Of a DNA stretch of 64,000 bases, positions 11,719 to 23,149 are shown piece by piece. The DNA comes from Haemaphysalis longicornis (lineage: Eukaryota; Arthropoda; Arachnida; Ixodida; Ixodidae). Position 1 is the first letter of the stretch. Each line of letters begins with the position of its first letter. The translations under genes and the position numbers were made by a program. The notes beneath the pieces are model-generated. The model was not told where the DNA came from, made no database searches, and saw only the letters and a list, made by a program, of their open reading frames with translations. The stretch is from NCBI GenBank assembly GCA_013339765.2, contig CM023457.1, forward strand, positions 26,603,436 through 26,667,435. The letters are read 5' to 3'.

Positions 11719-12258
11719 TTTTACATTCTGTACATAGCAGCCATGACCGAGCTCGTGCAAGGTGTGTCAGGCACTTCGTCGTCACCATTCTTGGGTGAAC
11801 GCGCTGTGAGGCATTGCCCAACGAGTCCTGTAACAATATCATGGATAACTGCCACTCCCCCCAACCCACTCCAGCAGCATAGCAAAGCCATTGTGGAAAG
11901 GACAGCTTCGTGCCAGTTCAGATAAAACCATAGCTATTTAACTTAGAAATACACTAAATTGCACTCAAGTTCAGTTTCTTAAACTCGTTTGAAGTGCACC
12001 ACGGTCAATTTTGTTTCCCATCCTGCACACGTTTGGTTTCGCTGCCCAACTGCATTCAAAGTGTAAATTTGGGGCCTTTTCTTTTTTTTTAAACTGTGAA
12101 GACGGAAGCTTAACTCAAACGATGAAGTCCTTACATAAGCAAGACACTGTGTAAGCACATCCACAGCCACCGTGGCAGCAGAAGGCCAGGCGAAGAGACG
12201 TCCCAGACGCAGAGTTCTGCAAGGTGGTGGGGATGATGGTAGCACCACTTGCTCTCGT

Positions 12259-12264
12259 TTTATT
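12259..12264 (-). terminator. NFYC polyadenylation signal (AATAAA)
   Basis: On the minus strand AATAAA lies about 130 bases past the NFYC stop codon at 12394, a normal 3'UTR distance. Confidence 0.6.
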
Positions 12265-12393
12265 GCGCAAAACAAGTGGGCGTGCTACAAAAGAGAAAGG
12301 CCGGTGGTGGTAGGAGGGAGGGGGTCTGTACAGAGGGATATGCCTTTACAACAATGGGGTGGATGGAGCGCCTTCTCCTCCCGCTCGCCCTTC

Positions 12394-15300
12394 TCACTGG
12401 TCCGTGCTGTCCTCTTCGGAGGCCTGCGCTTCCTGCTGGGTCTGGATCTGCACGGTGGCCTGGGGGTTGCCCGTCACTGCTCCGGCCGGGGCCAGAAACA
12501 CCGACGCTGGCTGGCCTGGGGACTGCTGGATCTGGTACAACGTCTGTAAGGGGAGAAAAGAAGAATACGTCACTCGTAGAATGCGGGGTCAGTACGTCAC
12601 AGTCCTGTCCTGTAAAGTGTGAACCGCAAAACGTGCCGCGCACGCCACAGGCCCACTGACGCGGTATGGCTAGTGGCGGCTTCGGCCACGAAGTGGTGTG
12701 GGGAGCTTGAGCGACTGCTTCTAAGCGCTCTCTAAAATGCCGCTCAGGGCCCACACGAAGTTGCTTGTGCGGTAAAGGAGGTTATAACGTGGGCGAAAAT
12801 GGTACTATAAAACATCATCCGCGCCGCTAGTGAAATCACCCATGCAATATCTGCTGTGGTGATAAGTTTAAACATCTCTGGCGGAGCCAGCCGGCTGTCT
12901 CGACTGCTTCGAAACTGCCACCATGAGGCACGCGCCTCCCCATTGGCGCAAGTCGTCAGGCTCCTCCCACTGCTGTGCGTGACGTGCGTCATTTTCTGAG
13001 TGAAGCAGAAGCTGCCGCGAGCACGGAATCGTCGAAGTGGGTGTGAAAAAATCGCACTAGCAACACAGACGCGTGCAAAAACGTGCCATGCGTTTCACGC
13101 TTACTACTACCTGTGGCTGCTGTGGAGGGGGTGGGGGCTGTGGTGCGGCCTGCTGGATGGGAGCGGTCTGGATGATGATGGGCTGGCCTGTGCTCTGCCC
13201 CTGCATCTGCATCCTGATCAGCTGCAGCTGTGCCGGCGTCAGCTGGATCTGCACCCAACGGGGGACGACGAGAAAGGCTCAGGCCACCACGGACAAGAGT
13301 CAAAACTTCGCCATCCCTTCCTAGTTGAGAGAAGTGTGTGAAAGCTTTGAAAGTGCCTCCCATTGGTCATCAGAGCTTCAAAAACCCAAATAATAGAGAA
13401 CAAACCATGCGACGACTTTTCGCCCACTAAGTAGACATCAACGAACAATATAAATGTACACTGATACGTGGTTTACGAGATAAAGGTGCACTATTGTACT
13501 CCTCCTCCATGATCAATGCATGTGTTGTCTCATCTAGAAGCGTTCCTTTTTCGCGGTTATCAAGTAACCATTTTTAAGACAATGGAAGCCGGTTTCACGC
13601 ACGCGCCGTGTGTCCACAGATCTTATCAGAGCATTTAGGTCAACCAATGGTTCCACAGGAAAATGCATCAATTTTCCAACAGGACACCATTGGTTCCTCT
13701 TAGAAATCTTTTGCTTTAACAACTCAATACTGACATTTCTAGCACGGTCTCAGTCTTTGCGAACTGTCAACTGTGTAAAATATGCTGGCAGGGCTTTGTC
13801 AGACTGTCTGTTCCATATAAAGTTTGCAATGCAATAATCTTGCACTTCACAGAGACCCCCAAGCCACGACGATGCGTAGCAAGCTGCTCAGCACGGCACC
13901 ACATAATGGAAGAGCAAGCTTTCACTGATAAGGTATTCACGGTGGTTTCAACAGGCACGTTCTTCTACAATTGCGAGACAAGAAAGGACACCAAGACCTT
14001 AACTGGCCACAAGCTTGTTTGTCGTATCACCATTTCCCCCTTTTCTGCAATGTGAATGAGGAGTAAGAGAGAGAGAGAGAGGAGGAAGAGGAGGGCAGCC
14101 ACGCACGGGTATCTGCTGGATCTCCCCATTGCTGTTGATGACCTGCTGCACGATCTGGATGCCCCCCTGTTGAGCCACTTGCTGAGTCTGCACCGGCTGC
14201 TGCAGCTGAACCACCTGCGGCTGTGGCTGAACACAAGAAAGGGGGGGGAAACGATGAGAGGATGGACACGTGAATACCACTGCACTGTCGCCTCACAAAG
14301 ACCTGGGTATAAATAATACCCCTGCCACACGGCAACCTTTGATGTCATTCGCATCGAATGTCGTTCGTTCAAAATGACATTTGTTTGTTGCCGCACGAGA
14401 AAATGTAATGACATCCGATCGAAATGATATTACGGATCTAATAAGTTTGCGGAACCCATTCCACTGTGTTCTGCCAGCAAATGCGGTATTATCTCGACAC
14501 CAAAGACTCTGTGGGAATGCCCACCCAAAATGGATTACTGAAGGGTTAGTAGCACTATAATATATTTTCATGTGTATAATTTTTAGCAATTTATTTATTC
14601 ATATGAAACAAGCCGAATAGAGTTGTAAAAAAAGAAAACTGCTAGTTTCGCTACCAAACCAGCCTCAGCGGGTGTGGTAGGCGCCATGTGGCCACGTTTG
14701 TGTTTATATGCTCCAAGCTGGTGCGACGGCAGTGTTTAGTGGTGCTCAATAAGTTGCTGCAACTGTGTTTTTAAAGTGCATTCAAAAGTGTTTAAGCTCT
14801 TTCCGCTCAGTTTTTGCAAAAATTGAAGCGGTTACTAAAATATTTTCTCAACGCAAGTCTTTACCCATCGCAAATGACATTCAGTGGGAATGATAATAAA
14901 TTTGCTGTGTGGCTGGAGTATAAGTCGAAAAGCAGGAGCTGAAATCACTTCAACGTAACCACTGAACGCGTGTGCGGCTAAAAATCGCGAAGTGCCTACT
15001 GGCAACAAACCTGATATAGTCGACTCCTGTTAATGCAAAGTCCACAGGGACTGCAAATAAGTTTGAATTAACCGAACTTCCAGCGCTTGAAAATATTAAA
15101 TTTTATCGAGAAAGGACAGCAACCTCAATGCTTCTTATTCGAAACAACTTCCAATTGACCGACGTAATGGGTTTTAGCTTCGAATTATCGACCATTTTTT
15201 CTTCCACTGGATTGCACGTAAAATTCGCAGTACCAGCAAATCACACCCCTTCCAATTAAGTTACTTTGAATGATCAAGAATCGACTGTAGTCACACGGAA

Positions 15301-18300
15301 CTTAAGGCACATTCCCACTGGCGATTTGTCTCGTCGCGCGACGGCGCGCGTCACGCGATGAGGCCTTGAGGTGGTGTTCGCACGTGCGATTGATGCGACT
15401 GCGTTCAGCGCAGCTGCTTCCCGACTTGCTACGACCTCGTTGGTGCGTCAACCATTCGCAGTCAAAGAAAATGATGTTACGCGACAAAAGCAGGTGGAAA
15501 TCAAACTAAAACACATGCTACTAACCTGGAGCAATAATGAAAACATTTGCGGGTTTCGGGAGGAGCAGAAATAACAAACTCAAGAAGGCTCTTTTCAACA
15601 TATTATTGCACGAAGAAATGCACACGCTTGCTTTCACGCCACAACACCCGCATCACGGCCCACAAATGTCGCTTCTTTTCACAGGCGCAAAGTTCTGACG
15701 CCACCGAACTCTACGCGTGTTTACCAGTCGCCGATAGAACGATGAGGCTGCAAGTCAACCTACCGTCTCGCTGTCCACCTAGCTCTATACGATGATTACT
15801 TGCTTTTACAATCCATACACGCTTCTCCACACTGATGATTCCACGCTATTCGTTGATTAGTGCACGCCAACGCTGAAGCCACTGACCAAAGAACCGATGC
15901 ACACGGAAAGTTGCTTGCCGGCCCGACCCGGCGGGTACAGCGATAGCGGGCCAAGCGCCTGGCCGCCTGGCCGAGCGAGCCAGCGGCGGTGGCGGCGGCG
16001 GCTCGTCCTCGCCCGCCCGCCCGCAGCGTTTGCATACCGGATGTAAAGAAACGTTTCGTTTCCGGCTACGTCAGCCTACTCCGCGGCCATGATTGGCTTA
16101 CCGGTTTTGCGGGGCCGTCGCGCGACGAGGGAATTCGGACCGAGAGCGATCGGCTCCGCCGTCGCAAAACGCCGAAAAAGCGACGGCCGGTCGGCTCGCT
16201 CGCTTTTCGTCGCGCGACGAGGCGCATCGCCAGTGGGAATGTGCCTTTATTCATTAAGGAACCACAGTCCAGAAGAAGTTTGTGTACTTGACAAATGGGG
16301 CCATTACATGTGGACTCGACTGTACTACAGCTACTTTGTTATATATCTATCATTCCATAACTAAATGCGCATGCAGCCTGCCTGAGAAAACAGAGTTGGC
16401 ACTGTTCACTCGTGTGCACTGAAGAGTGCCAAAAAAAAAAAAAACGCTCGGCATCAACACTTTCGAACCGACTGAGTCGCCTGCGAGACATGCAAGCCTC
16501 TTAAAACAGGGTCTCTCACCTGAAGCTGGATTTGCTGCTGCTGCTGTTGCTGAGCTTGCTGCTGCTGCTCTGCTGTGCTGACCTGGAGCAGCGGGACGAG
16601 GGAACGGGTGAGGGAACACATGACGGAAAGGTAGCACACATTGAAGAAGACAAACGCTACTCTTTTAAGAAAGGCTAAGGTAACTTCAGAGTCTGTCTGT
16701 GAAGCGCACGCAGATGTGAAGGGCGCCAGTGTGCGGGCGCAAGTCCGCATACGACGTCATCATTGAATTGATGATGCTTAGCAGTCGTCATACCTCCATA
16801 CTGCCATGTTGCACTACCCCTCACCCAATTGCCCTGCACGTAATGCACAGGACACCATCGCTCATCTTGTATGGTACAGTCCTGAAGACCCATTTCCCAT
16901 AACACCCAATGGCAAGCACTGGGAGGAGGCGCTGGGCAGCTCAGACGTGCAGGTTCAGAAAAGCCTAAAGGAACGAGCGGCTCAGGTCACCGGCAAGCTG
17001 CGGCCGTTGGTGATTGCGCTCCATACCGAGACTTTTAAGAAAAAGTATTTTTGCTCTTTCCCTTTCTACATACCCCCTACTCGGAGATACAAACGAAGCA
17101 TCACAAATGGTCCTCAACTGACAGTGTTCACTAAAAGATATCAGGGGGGGGAAGACAAAAAAATTAAAGCCGTTCCAGTCAACGTGAAAGCTGTCGGAAG
17201 TGCAGAGCAGAGATTTGCCATAGTGGGCTGTAGCGCCGTTATCCACTCACTGCTACCACGCAATGCAATTCAAATTTCCCACCTTCACAGCGCTCGCGCA
17301 CCCCATGCCTGAAACTGCGCCAGCGGGATTTCTGTTCTCTTTGTGCTTGCTTTTCCCTCCGCTTGTGCCGGCGTTGCACCGCCAATTACGTATATGTTGC
17401 CTCAAAAGTACCTGCAGTTTTCTTTGCGCTAAACAACGGGGAGATTTATGACAAGCACCAGCGGTTCACGAGTTTCGAACGCTTATGACTATGGGCCTCC
17501 TCGATTATCTGTCCCGGATCGTCCGCGGACTGCCCGAGACGCGCTCCGGCGCTCGATTTTCCCATGTATTCCTATGGGACATCCGGTCCAGACACAGTCC
17601 TCGGACTGCCCGCGGACCGTCCAGGACTGGTAAATCGAGGACGCCCTATGTAAACCGCTAGGCTTTCGAAGCCTCTGTGTTACGCTGCAATGCTGGACTG
17701 CCGTGTGGGGCGCCACCCCACACGGCGCCCAGAACCAGCAGCTGTCCGAGGTTTTGAAGGTCCTGGCACACGTGGGAATGTATTTTGGCTGAATCACACT
17801 GCTGCACTCTTTGAACTACCAGCCTGAACCAACAATGGGGGCAGCAAAACAGCCCCATCTCACCTGCTGCACCTGCAGAACGGACGGCATGGAGAAAGAC
17901 TGGCCCGCATTCTGGACTGTCAGGGTCTGCGGGCTGGCACCGGATGCCTGCACAATCTGGATCTGGGACGGTGAAAAATACGACAAAGGCATTCAGGCCT
18001 TGGCATGTTTTAAGGAACAAATAAATGCCAGCGCTTTGTGGCAAACCCAAAAGTGTGTCCTACAAAGTGATGCAATGAGACGAATTCAAATTTCCCGCAT
18101 TTTTTCCTTTCTCTTCTCTTTCTTACTAACCTGTTGCTGTTGTGCTGCTGGCTGCTGCTGCTGTTGCTGGAGAGCTGCCTGGTGTTGCTGGGCTAGCTGG
18201 AAGTAGTACTGGACCTGGGTTCCGACGGAAAAAGACGGCTCCTGAGAGCAAGCCTTCACCATGAGCCATGCTCCAGCATTTGCACGGGAAACACACTGCT

Positions 18301-21300
18301 GCACAGCACATGTTCGCGACAACTTCCCAACGAACTTGATGCCCTTTGAAATGCCTGCTATGATTCTATCACCAAAACTGGACATTTGGGCAGTAAAAAT
18401 TGCGACATCATGGCCGGTGGATACAGGAAGTATAGGCACTTGCTCACCAAACATATCAAGTGGCCTGCGTCGACTGGAACAAATTTACCCACATTTAAAA
18501 AGAGTACGCTGGCACCTAACAAATTTTAAATATGCATTCGATATCCATGAACCTGAATAACCTGGTTTACAACACTGCATTGGTTATCAAGCTGCTCTGA
18601 ATTCCCTGTGCAGAGCGTTTAAAGCAAAAAATTATGATAATGAATATAATATGTCTTCCATAACAAACAAACAAGAAAAGAAAACATTTAAAGGGACACT
18701 GAAGTGAATTTGTCAAGCTCCCGTTTTTGCTTGCACTGCATAGACTGGCTCAAATTAACACACTTTTCATCGTTTATCCGGTTGATAAGTCGGTAATTAT
18801 TTTATAAAGCGCGAAAGAAGAAAAACTACCATGTGTGGTCTGCGGCGGCCAAGGCTGTGACGACGGGAGGAGATGCACCGTGACTGGACGATGTCCAAGA
18901 TTAGCATTCAAACAAGTTTCGGTTTCGGTTTTGTAAAACAACATGCTTGACATCCAACGGCATCGTTGGATGTGCATTCTCGATATCTCAGTAATCGCTG
19001 TACCACGCTTCTGCCATGTTGTCGGCTGTAAAATGCTTAAGATAAGCCTCCCAGGATGGCTTGGAATTGTAGCAATCACTAGCCGAGGCCTACGCAGTGC
19101 ATGAACGCCCTCCGCGTCCCCGCAGACGCTCAAATGCCATGCGCTTTTCCCCCATATTTGGAGCTTGCCTCACTCATGCCTGTATCGTAAAAAGTGTGTT
19201 CGCACCAGGCCAAGGGTGCGCTGATTTTGGCCTGTGCCCACTGCCCGCAAGCAGTCGATGCTTATGGCAACAGCATGCCAACGAGAACTCGCTAGCGCGT
19301 CAGTGTCAGCCTGCGCGCTTTCTGTGAACTCATTCCTGGAAAAGTAAACGTTACCACCCAAAAATGGTGAACTCTGTATATAAAACATTGGCTGAAAAAA
19401 AAAAAAAAAAAAAAAAGAAGAAAGAAAGAAAGAAGAAGGTTCCCTCGGGAATTCGAACTTGTGACTTGGAAAATAGCATACCTAGCGCTCCACACCACTT
19501 GGCTACGGACCAGCGCTGCCTAAGGTTGCAAACATAAGGTATATAATACATAACCAGTTTACACTTTTATTCAGTTTTACCGTTTCAAGCAGCTTAGGTG
19601 ACTATTTGTTGTATAGCGCTCGTGCGGTAAGCGTCCCCCAAATTTCCACAATATCTCACGTCTAGCAATCGCATTTCTTAGAGAAAAACGTACGCAGATG
19701 TGTGGTCGTGCTGCTGACCGCTGTGCTTGTTCACTCAGCACAAAAAATATGCTTCCTGCTCCCTAGTTTTACGCTGTACGGTAAAAGTATCAGTTATTTT
19801 ATTTCCTTGGTACCTATATTGACTTCGCTGACTCTTCTCCTGCCTTCAAGTGGCCTTAGATTTTCTACTAGCGTACCAGTCAGCGAAGCGTCGCATGTGC
19901 GCTTGTGTGGAGCGACCTAGACTTGGAGCTTGATACAGTGTACAAACCAACAAACTAAAGAAACTCACATTCTTCCATTCACAAACAGGTCATGGCTTAG
20001 TTTCAACTGAGCGAACGAACTGTGACGACCGGTCTGCAGCCGGCGGACAAAACGCTGCGCCGACCGACTCTGTAGCGCAGTGAAGCCAAGTCATCTCCTC
20101 CTGACGTCACACGAAAACGCCGCAGAAAACGGGCGAGGATGCAGAGAGGAGGACAGCATTTCCCAATTGATTTTCCTACTAAATAAATTCGCGTAAACGC
20201 ACTCAGAGTGGTCGAAACATAGATCTGTGGACTCCGGACTACAATTTGTGCTAGTAATCCCGCAATGTTTACAAATCACTTCAGTGTCCCTTTAAGGCAG
20301 CGTCACCTAAGCTTTCATGTGACAACTGTCTTGTCAGACTTCTGTCCAGAGACTGACCTGGTCGGCAGGCATGCTGGCTGTCCGCACAGTCTCTTCCGTC
20401 CGCTTGGCAGTCGGCTTGAGCTCGTCCCTCGGTACGATGTCGATGAGGAAGTCGAACTGGTCGTACTTGGTTATCGCCATGGCAATGTCGTTCCTCTGCG
20501 TTGGCACACACAGGGCTAAGAGTTAGGTCGCAACAAGCTGGGTCCGTTTTACGGAAAAACGTTCCACCAAGCCCGTTCCACAGTTTACTTTCCTTGAATG
20601 GCATGCAATCGCGACACATTTAAACAAGGGCCGACACAAATGCAACGTTAAAACCTCTAAGCAGGCTAACCTATGCCCAGTAATAATCAGGTCAGACACA
20701 AAGAGATGTCTGAAAAGAAGGATTTAGGCACTTGCATTCTTTCTCAACAATATCACCATGCAATACGCATTACACACAGTTTCATGAAAGTGCCGGCGGC
20801 TGTCAATATCACATGTTTGTATGCTGCTTCCGACACCCTCGAAAAAGAAAAGAAAGCTTCCTTCAAAGCCACGTCACGGCATTGTCTACATGGTAATGTA
20901 CCTGGCAGACTCAGATATAGATAACAATAAAACCTCTCTTGCTTCGGGAATCGCAGTAAAACTGGCACGTCAATAAGCGGCAAACAGAACAGAACTGACC
21001 AAGGAAGTCACATAGCCTACACCTTGCCAGCTACTGTTGACTTTGCGTCCTCTGCATATGGTAGGCCTTTTCCCCTGGCGTTGCCAGGAGACCTTTTTAA
21101 ACAATTCCTTCTAAAGGGGCATACTGCATAGAAGGCCAAAAGTAAACTTCTGTCATCGGAGCAGCCTACCTGCAGTGTGCGTCTTTTGTTGTCCTCCGTG
21201 TGCACCCAAGCGCGCAGTGAGAGTTCGGTGATGAAGATTTCCGCAGCCCTCGCAAACAGCACGGGTGCCTCGGCGCTGATCATCTGTGGCAGAACAACAG

Positions 21301-23149
21301 CACCGACCGGCGAGTTCGCCACAAGCCGATACAAGCCGGTACAAGCCAATGGACGAGGACATATCTGAGCCGCAACACCTCACCTTCACGTCTTCGTCCA
21401 GCTTCATGATCTTCTTGATGCGAGCCAGTGGCAGTTCTTGGTTTTTAAACTCGTTCTGGAAAACAAAACAAAACAAAAAAAAAAGACGCAAAACGATTTG
21501 CCTTCAGTTCTGTTTCAAACAACAAAATATATACATATATATATCTTTTTTGCTTGTGTCCCTGCTCACAACAAGTTTTTTTCATGCTTGCTGCATGTAA
21601 AATTGCACTAACTTTAAGTAACAAAAGCTTGATCTGGGCGAGTTGGTACATACTGCTAAAAAAAATTAATCGGCGCTAAAACAGGGAGCGAAGAAGAAAC
21701 AATCTTTTTCAAATAATTCTGGTTGGAAGTTCGCCACCGTGTTGTGTGTTACGTGTTTCTTCTTCGTCCCTGTTTTAGCGCCGATTAATTTTTTTAGCAC
21801 TAACTTTAAGGAACTTCCCTGACGTGACTCCAACATTTTTTTTTTTGTTTATTGGAACGAAGAACTGGTTGAAGATCTACTCTTTGCAAGCAAGAGCTCA
21901 GTGGTGCTCTCCAACAGGGCACTGGTGCATGAAATGCACACTTCCAGTTGCACTGTAGCATCAAGTATTGCTTAAGGGGGAAATTCAGAGGGTGGGAAAG
22001 AGGGGTGCGACACGCATTTGTGGCAAGAAGTTTTCGCCACTGCTCTAAAAAAAAGAAAAATTGCGCGTATCTGCTCCTTTCATTGCAAATGTCGACGAAA
22101 GGCGATAGTTGACTGGCACCCGTGGCAAGTAAATGCCTCCCTTTGCTTTCCCGCTCACCTCTCATGCTGTTCCTCCCAAGATAACACGCTAGAAGTTTGC
22201 TCAAGTCAATTTAAATTTATTGCGTTCCATTGCTCCAAGTCGAGTGCCTCGATGCCAGTGCTGCCGTAGAGTGGAGACAGGCGTGAATCAAGGTACTACA
22301 ACTTTTATAGAACCATGTCGCCGTACTCCACGAGCGTTCCAAGCAGAACGTGAAACTTATCTAGTGGAACCTTTCGTTGCCATTGCCGTTTGATTTCTTA
22401 AATGCTGCCAGGAGCTGCGCTGGCTGTAAATGAACTAAATAAAGCAGCGCGGGCAACTGCAGGCAACGGTTTTCTACAGTTGATGTAGTATTTCATTTGC
22501 TATCTCAAAAACCAAACATCCACGAATGTTTTAATAAAGGAACACTGCAAACATCACTTATGTATTGATTTTGTTTTATATTTGCGTAATACCTTGTTCT
22601 TGTTCAACAATGTCGACAAGTATGAACATTGACACCTAACTTAAAAGTTTACATTTAGCTGTGGGTATACAAGACTATTGCGCAGCTTTTGTTTCACTTT
22701 GGCTGGGTGGCTAAATCGAGTCACGGACACAGACAGACCAAAATTTCTGCATTTAAGTAGCCCCAGAAAGACTATCGTCTTTAAAAGTGTGGAAGAAAAA
22801 GGTGGAGGCAGCAAATTGTGATGATAAGAAAGCAAACACACACTGCGACTTCACATGCTGACTGCACTCAGTTTTTTGCCCCTTTTGTTGCAACAGTATT
22901 CCATCTCCTCCACCAAATGCTATAAATACATCATGGCATTCAGCTTTCCTTTCTGAAAGTTGAGAACTAAACTGTCCCTCAGAACAACTTGCGTCTATTC
23001 TTTCCAGACACAAATAATACAGCAGTGGTGTGTGTATTTACCAGGCCGAGGTTTCTCGTCTCCTCCATGATGCGTGGCCAGAAGAACTCCAGCGCCTGGT
23101 GGGCCTCCGATTGCCCGGAGGCATTGTTGTAGGCCTGAGAGTCTGACAT
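12394..23149 (-). CDS. NFYC: Nuclear transcription factor Y subunit gamma
   Basis: The histone-fold subunit that pairs with NF-YB and, with NF-YA, binds CCAAT boxes. Coding exons on the minus strand are 23149-23042, 21455-21384, 21283-21170, 20495-20358, 18214-18131, 17962-17864, 16582-16520, 14226-14107, 13248-13111 and 12543-12394, giving 361 aa. The first exon encodes MSDSQAYNNASG and ends FWPRIMEETRNLGL. The histone fold follows: ELPLARIKKIMKLDEDVK, MISAEAPVLFARAAEIF, AWVHTEDNKRRTLQ and NDIAMAITKYDQFDFLIDIV. From VQYYFQLAQQ onward the protein is glutamine-rich, including GEIQQIP and QLQLIRMQMQ, and ends EEDSTDQ. Every intron is phase 0, so exons can be skipped without frameshift. The start is chosen at 23149, just after an acceptor at 23157-23156, which implies an upstream noncoding exon; a donor at 25080-25079 fits. 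Introns hold five TIR or foldback elements. Confidence 0.95.
14317..14920. mobile_element. PIF/Harbinger-like MITE with TAA target duplication
   Basis: The left end TACCCCTGCCACACGGCAA and the right end, whose complement reads TACTCCAGCCACACAGCAAA, form TIRs. The 3-bp target TAA occurs at 14314-14316 and 14921-14923. A related element lies at 401-1540. It sits in the NFYC intron between the exons ending 14226 and starting 16520. The 604 bp have no transposase. The 3-bp TWA target points to PIF/Harbinger; the assignment is by target size and not by protein. Confidence 0.7.
15017..15287. mobile_element. 271-bp Tigger-like MITE
   Basis: The left end TAGTCGACTCCTGTTAATGC and the complement of the right end, CAGTCGATTCTTGATCATTC, form a diverged TIR. 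TA flanks it at 15015-15016 and 15288-15289. The interior repeats the style of phrases such as GAATTAACCGAACTTCC. No coding capacity. It lies in the same NFYC intron as two Harbinger-like elements. Confidence 0.6.
15305..16246. mobile_element. 942-bp PIF/Harbinger-like TIR element with TTA target duplication
   Basis: The left end AGGCACATTCCCACTGGCGA is repeated in inverse at the right end, where the first 20 bases are identical; the similarity extends to CTCGTCGCGCGACG after a short gap. TTA flanks both sides at 15302-15304 and 16247-16249. The interior is GC-rich near the right end, with (GGC)-type triplets around 15985-16000. No transposase frame was recognised. It lies 18 bp right of the 271-bp Tigger-like MITE. 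Confidence 0.8.
17489..17651. repeat. 163-bp palindromic (foldback) repeat in NFYC intron
   Basis: The left arm reads CCTCGATTAT then GTCCGCGGACTGCCCGAG; the right arm, read on the other strand, has CCTCGATTTACC, GTCCGCGGGCAGTCCGAGG. Arms of about 50 bp enclose a loop with an inner hairpin CCCAT...ATGGG. A diverged copy occupies 27580-27729, in the DUS4L-COG5 promoter. It is probably a foldback MITE; target duplications were not clear. Confidence 0.65.
18692..20291. mobile_element. 1.6-kb TTAA-flanked TIR element
   Basis: The ends AGGGACACTGAAGTGA and TCACTTCAGTGTCCCT are exact inverted repeats, flanked by TTAA at 18688-18691 and 20292-20295. A TTAA target is the piggyBac signature, but no transposase is visible, so it is a nonautonomous element. 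The right end lies only 62 bp from the splice donor of the NFYC exon 20495-20358. It contains a tRNA-like sequence followed by a long T run (19438-19511, minus strand) and an inner hairpin CATCCAAC...GTTGGATG near 18952. Confidence 0.78.
19438..19511 (-). pseudogene. tRNA-like Pol III sequence with oligo-T terminator
   Basis: Read on the minus strand, an A-box-like TAGCCAAGTGG and a B-box-like AGTTCGAATTCC are spaced as in a tRNA gene, and a T-rich run ending in more than 20 T follows within 40 bases. The acceptor stem is only partly paired and the T stem is poor, so this is a degenerate tRNA or SINE head, not a working tRNA. It lies inside the 1.6-kb TTAA element. Confidence 0.4.
21605..21814. 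repeat. Foldback repeat with 46-bp TIRs and 18-bp flanking direct repeats
   Basis: The arms 21654-21700 and 21754-21799 are near-perfect inverted repeats (TTAATCGGCGCTAAAACAGG and complement). GCACTAACTTTAAGKAAC occurs at 21605-21622 and 21797-21814, with one mismatch. Between the left direct repeat and the arm is TTGATCTGGGCGAGTTGGTA, a phrase I recall as common in tick repeats. It lies in the NFYC intron before exon 21455-21384. The long direct repeats suggest retroposition rather than cut-and-paste transposition. Confidence 0.6.

Larger units (their letters stand above)
5895..12258. other. Repeat-rich intergenic region between RPS12 and NFYC 3' end
   Basis: About 6.3 kb with no recognisable gene. 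It contains SINE pieces (about 6510-6570, 7880-8095, 8705-8840, 10516-10735), a diverged tandem pair of about 76-bp units near 7655-7805 marked by the repeated phrase TACCCCGCATTTTG, a perfect 12-bp hairpin at 6332-6359, poly-T runs at 8944 and 9165, and a Tigger-like repeat with a nested insertion at 10738-11718. The stretch 9230-10515 shows no gene or repeat that I can name. The reading frames present here are short and lack codon or family features. Confidence 0.7.

Noticed and set aside
12260..12754. Minus-strand 164-codon proline-rich frame
   Set aside because: Wrong-frame reading over the last NFYC exon; the frame ending EEDSTDQ joins the other exons.
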